This document shows, piece after piece, positions 1 through 8,207 of a DNA stretch of 13,908 bases. The notes below the pieces were generated by a model that was given only the letters and a program-made list of their open reading frames with translations, did not search any database and was not told where the DNA came from. Position 1 is the first letter of the stretch. Each line of letters begins with the position of its first letter. Made by a program: the position numbers and the translations under genes. Source of the DNA: Amoebophrya sp. AT5.2 (lineage: Eukaryota; Sar; Dinophyceae; Syndiniales; Amoebophryaceae); contig RXOD01005471.1 of the NCBI GenBank assembly GCA_005223375.1, positions 1 through 13,908 of the forward strand, given 5' to 3'.

Positions 1-116
1 TGTGTTGTCTTGTATTTCGTCTCGTATTTCATCGTCTTGTGTTTGGTCTCGGTAGTCGGCGAATCATCTACGTGGCAGAAATGCCGCCAAAAATGAGTTT
101 TTCACCCCTCTAATAG
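1..116 (+). other. Probable intron end at the window edge
   Basis: T-rich, pyrimidine-biased sequence with stops in the frame of the following exon (TGA at 94-96). It ends in a run of the form CCCCTCTAATAG that looks like a 3' splice site, after which a long open frame begins. I read it as the tail of an intron whose 5' exon lies outside the window. No other element is visible. Confidence 0.4.
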
Positions 117-747
117 CGGCGTCCGCGGCTACGGGGACTACTGCCGGGGCACGCTGGAACCGGGGACGGTCTGCGACAACTGGCGCTGCGCGAACGGCCG
201 GGTGTCCGGGAGGCGGCGCGTGTACAAACTGGTGCAAGACGAGCACTACCAAAACAGCATGAACCAACGCTCCTCCTTCTTCGAAAGTCTGGGCAAGGGC
301 GTCCTGGCACTGGCTGATCTGCGTCAAGAAGAGGATCCGACACCTGAGATTGAGGACCTCCAGGTGGAGGACCCGGGATCATCTTCGGGGGACGTGGGCG
401 ACGCTTCTGACGCTGAGGACGACGACGAAGAGGAAGATGACTCCGAGACTAGTGCTGCCGCGACGAGGGCCGAGGCCGCACTCGACTTCGAGCAAGCGGT
501 CAGCAACCTGGAGCTCGGGGGGGAGGACCAAGACGATCCCGAAGAAGCAGTTGGCGGGGACGGCGAGAATCCCAGCGACGAGTCGGACGCCAGCGACCTG
601 GAACTCGGGGAGGAAGACGATCCGCCACCTGCAGGTGGCGGAGCCGGCCCGAACCCGGGAGGCGCAAACGCGGTTGGGGTAGACGACATGGCGAAATGGA
701 AAGAAAAATACGAGGTCGTCGACGGCTCGGTTCTGCGGTGTCGTTAA
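117..747 (+). CDS. Partial gene: last exon of an acidic low-complexity protein
   Basis: The frame is open from the candidate acceptor at 115-116 to a TAA at 745-747, about 209 codons, with no upstream ATG, so the 5' part is missing from the window. The N-terminal 30 residues carry three cysteines spaced C-x11-C-x4-C in a Gly/Arg context. A normal-looking segment (VYKLVQDEHYQNSMNQR) follows, then a very acidic Asp/Glu/Ser domain containing two related units, NLELGGEDQDDP and DLELGEEDDPPP. The tail is Gly/Pro-rich. I recognise no family. Cysteines followed by an acidic tail could suit a secreted or surface protein, but that is a guess. A GT at 739 could be a donor, so the true 3' end is uncertain. 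Its neighbour at 1024 is also acidic and low-complexity, so the two could be exons of one gene or related genes. Confidence 0.5.
621..642. repeat. 22-bp perfect palindrome inside the acidic exon
   Basis: An uninterrupted, perfectly self-complementary 22-bp sequence centred on the CTGCAG at 629-634. It encodes the PPPAGG part of the protein, so it may simply reflect proline codons facing glycine codons. It could form a hairpin in RNA. Confidence 0.85.
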
Positions 748-1023
748 GAGGGGGAGGGTTGCTAGTCCATTCCTCGTTCTGTCTGGAAGATGTAAAGAAA
801 GTAGCTGTTGGTGTTGGATTCACGTCCTGTAGATGTACCCGTAGCTGTAGAACGTCTGACCATACAGCATCAGAATTTGGCAGTGGCGGTCGGTGTTGTC
901 TGCTCTCCGCGGTTTGTCTTCTGATAGATATTTCGGGTTCCTTGTTGGCTTTTACACCGGCGCATCTGCCGCGGAACGAAACACTTGAAGGAGAACAACA
1001 GCTAGAACAAGGCGGCGATAAAG

Positions 1024-1985
1024 ATGCGGCGCGGGCTATTTTCAATCGGCGCGGGCTATTTGATGTCCCGTGTCCTCGTCTTGTATTCAATGTTTCTGTT
1101 TATTCGCTACTCACTACGCGTGGCCTACATTGGCGATCGGTCAGCGTCCTCCAGGGGCTTCCAGGGCATCCAAGCAAAGGAATGGGCTTCTCGACGCCCC
1201 TTCAGCCTCGTGGTGGCCGGTGGCAGCCCGCGGCGAATATCTGCGATTCGGAGAGCTTTCCAGACGTGGACTACGTCGATCAACCGTACATAATACGGCC
1301 GGCGCCCGGGAGCGGAGCAGCCGAGGACGATACTAGTACTGAAACGGACCACGAAAACTACGACGACCTGTCATCTTCCGGAACTGGAACTGAAACTGGA
1401 GGCAAGGGCGAAGGGAGAAACGGGGAGGAAACTGCCCCGCATCCAGAGGCTGTAGATACGGGGAAGGCGGAGGAGCAAAGACCGTCGGAAGCTGAAACGC
1501 AGGAACCAGCGCAAGCAGCGGCGGAGAAAGAAGAAGCTGCGGAGAAAGAATCTAACGATAAAGATAATAAAGATAAGCCTGCTGGCGACCAAAATGTCGA
1601 GAAAGATACTGAGCCTGCTGAGAAAGCTACGAACTCTGGCGATAGTACGCCGGTAGCGGACGACAAGTCTAGCGTAAAGCCTGCAGAACCCGGAAAAGGA
1701 GCTGAAACAAGCGGGAAACAAGAGGAACCGCAACCGGAAAAAACTGCTGATGCTGCGAACCCACCAGCAGGTGAACTAAAAGACAAAAATGAACAAGGGG
1801 ACGACAAATCTACCACGAAACCTGGTGGAGGAGAAGCAAACGCAGAGGAAAAGGCGCCCGCCGCCGAGGGTGGAGAGACGGCCGAGAGAGATCCTGCAGC
1901 AGGAGGAAGCGGTGACAAGACGGGGGAAGAAGCTAAGGTGCCCGAACCTGGTGCGGAAGATACGGGGGAGGACAAAAAAAAATAA
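1024..1985 (+). CDS. Putative membrane-anchored acidic Glu/Lys/Pro-rich protein, frame change inside
   Basis: The ATG at 1024 starts a basic N-terminus followed by a hydrophobic stretch (about residues 13-35, VLVLYSMFLFIRYSLRVAYI), which looks like a signal anchor. This frame stops at 1291-1293. From 1264 another frame (PDVDYVDQPYIIRPAPG) runs without a stop to TAA at 1983-1985, giving a roughly 240-residue disordered, highly charged domain rich in E, K, D, P, A and G. The two parts can be joined by a 44-bp GT-AG intron (1220-1263, GTGGCA to TTTCCAG, both phase 1). Alternatively, two +1 steps join them through the third frame, which also reads plausibly at about 1150-1258. No enzyme family is recognisable. 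The acidic tail resembles disordered surface or secreted proteins only in composition. The start is the first ATG after a stretch without good coding signal (748-1023). Confidence 0.45.
1027..1061 (+). repeat. 15-bp direct repeat, 20-bp period, at the start codon
   Basis: An exact 15-bp unit (CGGCGCGGGCTATTT) occurs at 1027-1041 and 1047-1061, directly after the ATG of the second acidic gene. The period is not a multiple of three, so the copies encode different peptides (RRGLF and SIGAGYL). Confidence 0.85.
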
Positions 1986-2030
1986 GTAAGTACAGATTGA
2001 ATTTGAAAATTCACGCGGTCTGCGGACGAT

Positions 2031-2324
2031 TCACGACAATGATAAATCCCATTTAACGACGAGAGGAAATATTGGCCTTCTGCTTCTCACAGTACGTAGT
2101 CGCAGTAACCGCTCCCGCTCTGCAGGTGAGCGCTTCTCTGGGATTTGGAAAATCTTTCTGAAAATGTCCTCCGGCTGAGCGTTCTCTGAGACGTGGTCAT
2201 TTACCGACGAGGAGAGAAAGCGAAAAATGGCCGCACGACCGCACGAGAGCAACCACAAATCGTCAAACGGCCGTCCGACCACGAGAGAAGCCAGATTGTG
2301 TGCGTCGTGCAACAAAGCACACAT
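2031..2324 (-). CDS. Possible small minus-strand gene or exon, unknown
   Basis: On the minus strand a frame is open from 2420 to a TAA at 2031. The first ATG lies at 2324, giving 97 residues with ordinary composition (for example NDHVSENAQPEDIFRKIF) and a basic C-terminus. A CTCTACTACAG sequence just upstream on this strand could be a splice acceptor, so it may be a terminal exon. It would converge on the acidic gene ending at 1985 and diverge from the ATP-grasp gene at 2426. The alternative is that 1986-2425 is simply intergenic and 5' untranslated DNA of the ATP-grasp gene. No family recognised. Confidence 0.25.
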   Translation of the reverse strand: MCALLHDAHNLASLVVGRPFDDLWLLSCGRAAIFRFLSSSVNDHVSENAQPEDIFRKIFQIPEKRSPAERERLLRLRTVRSRRPIFPLVVKWDLSLS

Positions 2325-2425
2325 TGTTTTTGCCAGCAATAGACTGTAGTAGAGACAGGAGCTCAAAAATAACCATTCAGTTCCAATACCAAAGCCAGTT
2401 CCGCATCCGCACCCGAACAAGAAAG

Positions 2426-4658
2426 ATGACGGCTGGCGACCTGAGCGGCAGCAAGCAGGAGGTTGTGGTGGTGGTGGATCCGTACAGTTCTGGGAAATTC
2501 CTCGTTCAGGAACTGAAGGAGCAAAATTGGGCGATGGTGGCGGTGCAGAGTTCCTTGGAGCTAGCCCCCTTCTGGCTGGCCCAACTCGAGAAGGACTACT
2601 TTGTCGACACCTTCTTGCACGAAACGATGGAAAAGACGCTCGCGCACCTGCAGAAATACAACGTGCGCGCAGTCACGCCGGGAAGTACTTTCGCTCAAGA
2701 CTCCTGAAATTTAATTCGCACGATGAGGACAAGGACATCAAATATCAAATCATCATTATCGATTCTCTCCAGGTGAACCGGGGGTGTTTCTTTCGGAGGA
2801 TATCCAGGAGGGGCTGGGCTTGGAAGAAGTAAACGGAAGTGCGACGAAGATGTGGCGGCGTCACAAGTACAACATGCAGGAGCGGCTGCGGGAGGTCGGT
2901 GTCCGCGCGGTTCGGCAGATCTACGCGAAAACTGCAGACGAGGCCATCGCCTGGCAGCTAGAGCAGAACAAGGGACACTGGCCGATCATCGTGAAGCCTG
3001 GTATATCTTTCTATTTCTATATCTAAGTTTGCGCCCGCGCGAAAAGACAAAAAGGAAAACATTGTTGATTTTCTTTTCCCAACAATCGGTAGCGGAAGGC
3101 TGCGGTAAGCTGCATCGACGCTAAAAAGCCACACCACAGCTATGAGCGGCGGCACGGACGGCGTGTTCTGGTGCCACAACGAGCAGGACGTGCGAACGGC
3201 GTTCGAGGCCGAGTGTGGAAAGGTAAACGTCAACGGCGAGGTGAATGACTGCCTGCTCGCGCAGGAATTTTTGGACGGGATTGAGTACATCGTGGACTGC
3301 GTGTCGTACCAGTCGAAGCACGTCCTCTGCGGCATCTGGCAGTACAAGAAAATCTACGACGCTTCGACCAAATCCATCTCCTACCACCACGGGAGAATGA
3401 TCGCCAGCACGGGCGAAGTGCAAGACCAAATCGTGGAGTACCGACGAAATACATTTTTTCAACTTGCTGTGATTATAGTCGCTTTTTAGAAGGTTTCGGC
3501 TTTGCTTTGTTTTGGAGTGAGACATCGTTTCGCGATGAACAAGCACAGGTTCTTTGCGGTGAAAAACTCGATGAGCGACTGATTCGTGGTGTAAGCAGGC
3601 TCGCCCCAGATGGACGACAAAGAACTGTGAACCATCCAGGTACATGTTCAAGTGTCTCGACGCGCTGGACATCAAGTACGGCGCCAGTCACGGCGAGGTA
3701 ATCATGACTTCCGACGGGCCGTGTCTGGTAGAGGTGGGCGCGCGCATGCAGGGGCTGAAAGGCCCGATGCTGACGGGGATGGCCACCGGCGTCTCGGTGC
3801 AGGAGCTAGTTGCGGACGTGTTGGTGAACGGCGCAAGACTGCACAGCCAACTGCACGCGCAAAACTTCCGCTACGTGCAGAAAAAGTTCTGCATGCAAGC
3901 CATGTTCCACAACCCGAAACAAGAAGGTTTTATGATCTTACGAGGATGCTCCTAAACCGATGAATTATCTTCAAGCACCCCCCCAAAGAAAGATATTGAC
4001 GCACACGATTACGAAAGCCGCGTACGAAAGCCTAAGCCGCGAAACTCAAACTACTGCAGGCATTCTTTCCCGCCCCGTGGACGCCGACGGTCGCGTTCGC
4101 GATCTGCGGTCCTGCATTGGTGTGTACCCTACCTTAAAGGTCGGCGAGGAGCTGCAGCTGACGCGTGACCTCGCTTCCGCGCCGGGAGCGTTTCTGCTGA
4201 TCCACGCGCGGGAGGACGTCGTGCACGGGGACGAAGCGTTGGTGCGCCAGATGGAAGCCGCCGACCTGTTCGAGACGGTGCCGACCATCGCCGACCTGCC
4301 CGCGACCACGCCTGTGGACGCCGTTACTGACGCCGACATCCTCAAGAGCGGCCGGACGTCCGGCCTGGGGCGCGCCTCCGCGCACCGCGTGTCGCCGTTC
4401 ATGGTGTCGCCGCGGCAGCAGTTCTGTCGGAACGTGGAACACGACGCATTCGACCCGGAGGTGCACGAGCTGGAGCTCAACTTTGAGGACGCCGCAGACC
4501 ACACGAACGACGCGAAGGTACTGGGAGCCCGCGAACACCCGGTGAGGAGCAGAACCTCCACGCAATCGCAGGCAGACTCGCTGGCGTCACCAGCGAAACA
4601 AAAAATCTCGATCACCAGCAGCGGATTCGCAGACTCGCCGACACTGCTCGGGAGCTGA
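2426..4658 (+). CDS. ATP-grasp domain ligase (five exons)
   Basis: Predicted exons are 2426-2684, 2773-3000, 3140-3437, 3640-3926 and 4060-4658. The four introns (88, 139, 202 and 133 bp) all begin GT, end CAG and match in phase, giving 556 aa. The N-terminal region (residues about 12-85) has the VVVVDPYSSGKFL element typical of the pre-ATP-grasp fold. The ATP-grasp core shows IIVKP (K161), the SGGTDGV glycine loop (165-171), LAQEFLDGIEY (202-212) and the metal-site EVGARMQG with E281, E293 and R297. A C-terminal subdomain with GVSVQELVADVL and a GEELQLTRDL-APGAFLLI segment follows, then about 120 residues of disordered Ser/Asp-rich tail. Such enzymes use ATP to form an acyl-phosphate and couple it to an amine, as in amino-acid ligases and carnosine-synthase-like proteins. 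The substrate cannot be told here. The ATG is the first in frame, with A at -3. No targeting peptide is visible, so a cytosolic location is inferred. The tail contains possible donors (4518, 4542), so the exact C-terminus is less sure. Confidence 0.9.
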
Positions 4659-4677
4659 GCGGTGAGTACTCAAATTT

Positions 4678-4683
4678 AATAAA
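4678..4683 (+). other. AATAAA hexamer after the ATP-grasp stop codon
   Basis: AATAAA lies 20 nt beyond the stop at 4656-4658, in the only AT-rich patch here. It could act as a polyadenylation signal, but the hexamer is not universal in protists. It also sits within the 26-bp gap between two convergent stop codons. Confidence 0.25.
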
Positions 4684-4684
4684 A

Positions 4685-5790
4685 TTATTCGGACTGGTTG
4701 TAGTTCGTTGTTTCTTTTGTAGGAAAAGCCTCATCTTCGTAGTACAAACTTTTGGTGGAGGGCAACGTAGCTGGTTTGCGGGCCGCGTCGATGCGGCACA
4801 TGATGATAGGTATGGTACCGCATCGTTGAACAACATGTTGAAATGACGAGTCAGTGCTGTAGATATCGTCCATACGGCCACCCTTGTTCTGCTTTTCCCG
4901 AGCCTTTTTTCATCTATCTAGCGCGTGGCGCGTCGAGTGTGCTCGACCGCCCCCCGCGTCTGAAATTGGGTACAGTAAGTATCTCCTTCACCAAATCCGA
5001 TTTAGACACCTTCCGTTTCCGAAGAGCAGAATCGAACATCAGGCCACATACTGCTGTCTCAGCTGGTGCATACAACTTTCTTACACTGTTCGCAAATATA
5101 GCGTGCTCATTGAAGAAAACATACATTGCACTCACTTTTTAAACGCATGATCGGTAGAATGGATTTGCGTAGCATATGCGATTTCGAAGCCGAAAGGTTC
5201 CACACCATACGTGGCGCAGTCACCTCATTGTCCCACTGAACTCGAATGACATTCTACCCGCGAATTGTTTGAAATAGAAATACTGAAATTCAAATTCCAG
5301 GCGGAAGAATATCCATCGTCTTCGGCCGTCCTGGCTGTTGGTCGCAACTGGTACACCAGAGTTCGTCGTGAAATCCTGCAGCGGTTTATTCGTCACTCAA
5401 GTTGTTATTTGAAGCTATCGCACAAAGCTGTGCGAGGGTTGTGATCCTGAACCTGATCCTGATCCTCCCCTTCTCTTCGGTAAGAACGCTTAAATAGATC
5501 GCTATATTTATAATCTAATCGTAAACGTAAGCTGCTTAAGATCTGATCGCTTATAGAACATCATGTAATGCGTGTAAGGCATTTTCGGCAGCATCCAGTG
5601 CGTGCGTTTTCCCAGTTCGACTGCGCAAGTACCCGAGGAGGCGGTCTTCTCGTTCGTCCCGCGCTGGGCTATTTTTTGAAAGGCAATGCGAAGGCTTATG
5701 GGCCGACTCAGCCCAAGTACGGCGCAGGAACTGCAAGTTGGAAACCGCTGCTAGCACCATCTTGCGCAAGGCTCGCACCCTTTCTTCCAT
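4685..5790 (-). CDS. Unknown protein, four-exon minus-strand gene
   Basis: I reconstructed this gene from frame continuity. Exons in order are 5790-5560, 5375-5224, 5085-4974 and 4888-4685. The introns are 184 bp (GTTCTA to CTGCAG), 138 bp (GTGACT to AACAG) and 85 bp (GTACCC to AGCAG). All phases match, and the total is 699 nt, or 232 aa. Exon 1 is charged and probably helical (MEERVRALRKM, then ALDAAENALHALHD). Exon 2 is aromatic-rich (WIFFRLEFEFQYFYFKQF). Exon 3 has LYAPAETAVCGLMFDSALRKRK. The last exon ends in an acidic, Asn/Thr-rich tail. No family recognised. ATG 5790 follows an in-frame TAG but also a possible acceptor (GTGCAG), so more 5' exons are possible. The first exon lies antisense to an alternative 5' extension of the folate gene. 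An additional open stretch at 5221-5136 could be coding (see findings). The splice model is inference. Confidence 0.5.
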
Positions 5791-5912
5791 CCACTGCACA
5801 GCGACCTAAGCGGCCATCGTCTGCCGATAACGTTGCGTTTGGCAGCGGGGACATCCACCTAAAAAACCGCGTTCAAAGTAGGAGCGGGCCATTCCATCGG
5901 GCATCTGAAGGA
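5791..5912. promoter_or_regulatory. Candidate bidirectional promoter region
   Basis: If the minus-strand gene starts at 5790 and the folate gene at 5913, this 122-bp gap is all that separates two divergent start codons and would have to hold both core promoters and 5' UTRs. No TATA box or other motif is evident. The inference fails if either start is wrong. Confidence 0.3.
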
Positions 5913-8207
5913 ATGGAGACCGCTACAGCCTCGCGGCAGCTGCCTGAGGCGGTCCCGCCCGTGACGGGCTTTTCCGGGTTGGGGGAGAATGCCGCGCTTC
6001 CGGCGCCGGGACCCTACGAAACGCCGAACCCGTTCCCGAGCTACTCGCAGTTTACCGAGCGGCTGTACCGGCAGAACATGTTCACCATGAAACTGGGTCT
6101 GTCGAACATCGAGGAGGCCCTGCGGCTGGAGGGCAACCCCCACCACAAGCACAAGCGCGTGTTCGTCGCGGGTACGAACGGAAAAGGCACGATCAGCTCC
6201 GCCTTGAGCAACATCCTCTGCAGCGGCAGTGAGGGGTCGTCGTCAACTACGCCGTCCGCGAAGTGGAAGGTTGGCTTTTTCAGCTCGCCGCACGTGATCG
6301 ATTTCCGGGAGCGGTTCCGCATCGACGGCGTACCGGTGGGCGAGGAGGTCTGCCACAAAATCGGTGTGGATGTGCTGACCAAGTACGGCGGAACCGGGGG
6401 AAATTTCGCGGCAAGCCTCTCGCCGATGAAAAAACTGATGGGCAGCAGCGAATCGAACGCAAGCACAGCGTCGCCGTCGATAGATGGAGGAGGTACTTAC
6501 GCATGTGCGGTGTCATTTCGATTGAATTGATGCGCGGGTCGTTTCCGCATATCGGCGACGCATGATGAAAACACTTCTAGTGATTCTCATAAGGTGCGCT
6601 GAAGCCACCGCGCGCTTGTGAGGATAACGGAAACGGTTTCTGATTGTCGCAGGAGGAGGTACTTACGCATGTGCGGTGTCATTTGGATTGAATTGATGCG
6701 CGGGTCGTTTCCGCATATCGGCGACGCATGATGAAAACACTTCTAGTAATTCTCATAAGGTGCGCTGAAGCCACCGCGCGCTTGTGAGGATAACGGAAAC
6801 GGTTTCTGATTGTCGCATGAGCATCTACGATTTTACGCTAGGCACGCCGTGATGAAAGCTGTATTTTCTCATAAGGTGCTCTGAACACTTCAGGGGTACG
6901 CTCGTGAGACGAATGTGGAAAGCAAATCTCGCTTCTGAATTAGCTGCGGTGTCTAGAACCCAAAAGTTCAAATTCTTCGCCGTTCTACTTTTTTTCCAGG
7001 GATCGATGCTGAATGTTGCGCACATAATTTCAACAGGCAAGCCTCTTCCCGCCGAAGTGGTCGCCGCGCAAGAAAACGGAAACCGCCCCGTCCTGACTTT
7101 TTTCGAGCTTGCTACACTGATGGCGGCCAAGATTTTTGCGCAGGCGGACGTGGACGTGGCCATTTACGAAATCGGTCTCGGCGGGCGGCTGGACGCGGTA
7201 AACGGCCTGCGTCCCCCGGACCTCGCCTGCTTCGCGACCATGGGCTTCGACCACTGCGCCTACCTGGGCGACACAATTGATCGGATAGCCTACGAGAAGT
7301 TCTCCGTGCTGCCCCGTTACGGCCGCGCGGTGCTGGGCGCGCAAGAGTATGCGGAAGAAACGCTGGGGGTGTGGCGGGATTTCGTGGGGGAGCGGCAGAT
7401 GGTGAAAACGGCGGACTTGAACAAGCTCGCGGCGGGCGTGGAGTCCGACGCAGACGGTGAGGTTACGAGCGCGAAGCCCGCAACACCCGCATCGCCAGAT
7501 GACGCCCTCGATTCCGTGAGCGAGGTTTTCGTCACGAAAAGTGACAAAGAGCTGGCCGCTTTTCTCGGCAAGAAGACGCTGGATAGGCACATTTGTCGGC
7601 ACTTGCGCACGGCCGTCGTGGGGTCGAGGATCATTGCGCCGGACAAGACGGTAGAGGACATCAGAAAAGGGCTCTCCTGCCTTCACTGGCCGGGACGGAT
7701 GGAGACACTGGAGTATGGTGGACGCACGTTTTTGGTGGACGCCGCCCACAACGCAGACGGCGTTCGCTCCCTCACGCGCTCGATAAAGAAACGGGGACTG
7801 AAGGTGTTTCTTCGTAGTGATTGGGCGCTTTTTTTTCTTGCTTTGGTTTGTCGTCGGAAGTCTACCTCTACTTATGATGCCTACCCCAGGTTGACCGCGT
7901 CTTATTCGGCGCCATGCGCGACAAGGACTTCAGCACGATGCTGGGGGAGCTGAAGAGCCTGGCCTTCACCGAAATCTACGGTTGTGAGATAGGTAACCCG
8001 CGCGCCTCCAAGAAAGCCGACTACGATCGCGTTGCGGGGCCGGATTTTTTCTCCTTCGTCGGCAAGGCGCCAGAAGTTCTTCAGAAGGCCGTGGAAGGTG
8101 GGTCGGAGACAGAGGGTGTTGTGCTGGTTTGCGGCAGTATCTACCTCATTGGCGAGATCTACGAAACCATGGGTGTCGACGCAGGAAGCATCTGGCGAGA
8201 ACCTTGA
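5913..8207 (+). CDS. Folylpolyglutamate / dihydrofolate synthase (three exons)
   Basis: This enzyme adds glutamate to folates (FPGS) and, in bifunctional members, to dihydropteroate (DHFS), using ATP through an acyl-phosphate. Exons are 5913-6492, 7037-7803 and 7890-8207, giving 554 aa, normal for the family. Motifs are the P-loop GTNGKGT (residues 87-93), FFSSPHVIDFRERFRIDG, LTFFELATLMA, EIGLGGRLDAVN (E238), DHCAYLGDTIDRIAYEK (D265, H266), WPGRMETLEYGG and VDAAHNADG (D428, H431). The C-terminal domain has GAMRDKDF and a final VLVCGSIYLIGE. Intron 2 (7804-7889) is phase 0. Intron 1 is 544 bp and phase 1; an alternative phase-consistent pair is donor 6510 with acceptor 6999. The frame is also open upstream to an ATG at 5568, which would add 115 Arg-rich, acid-poor residues like a mitochondrial presequence. 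I prefer 5913 (G at -3, G at +4) because a minus-strand gene appears to occupy 5560-5790. FPGS versus bifunctional activity cannot be told by eye. Confidence 0.92.
6486..6817 (+). repeat. 166-bp near-perfect tandem duplication in folate-gene intron 1
   Basis: Copies at 6486-6651 and 6652-6817 are directly adjacent and differ at only two positions by eye (C6519/G6685 and G6582/A6748). Each copy starts with GGAGGAGGTACTTACG, so each carries the exon-end plus splice-donor sequence. The duplication therefore copied the 5' splice site itself. Near-identity means a recent event. Confidence 0.95.
6843..6910 (+). repeat. Diverged third partial copy of the intron repeat
   Basis: Immediately after the tandem pair, this stretch aligns with the last third of the unit. 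It shares TGATGAAA, an exact 14-mer TTCTCATAAGGTGC, CTGAA and CTCGTGAG in the same order and spacing, with many substitutions elsewhere. It indicates an older duplication before the recent one. Confidence 0.7.

Noticed and set aside
324..689. Minus-strand Ser-rich frame opposite the first acidic exon
   Set aside because: Poly-Ser arises from the complement of GAG/GAC codons; no independent coding signal.
1155..1258. Resemblance of RRISAIRRAFQTW to the RDAIRxTW motif of beta-1,3-glycosyltransferases
   Set aside because: Only a short match, the frame stops soon after, and no DxD or other motif follows.
1358..2014. Minus-strand 218-aa Ser/Pro-rich open frame
   Set aside because: It is the antisense of the Glu/Lys/Pro-rich acidic tail; mucin-like composition follows from complementing those codons.
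4046..4615. Minus-strand Ser/Cys/Arg-rich frames opposite ATP-grasp exon 5
   Set aside because: Exon 5 is phase-matched to exon 4 and continues the domain; the antisense composition is typical of a shadow.
5432..5466. CTGATC-type short tandem repeat
   Set aside because: Only a few imperfect units; too short to call a microsatellite of interest.
7030..7749. Minus-strand 239-aa frame across the folate synthase exon 2
   Set aside because: The plus strand carries unmistakable FPGS motifs here; the antisense frame is a shadow of GC-rich coding sequence.
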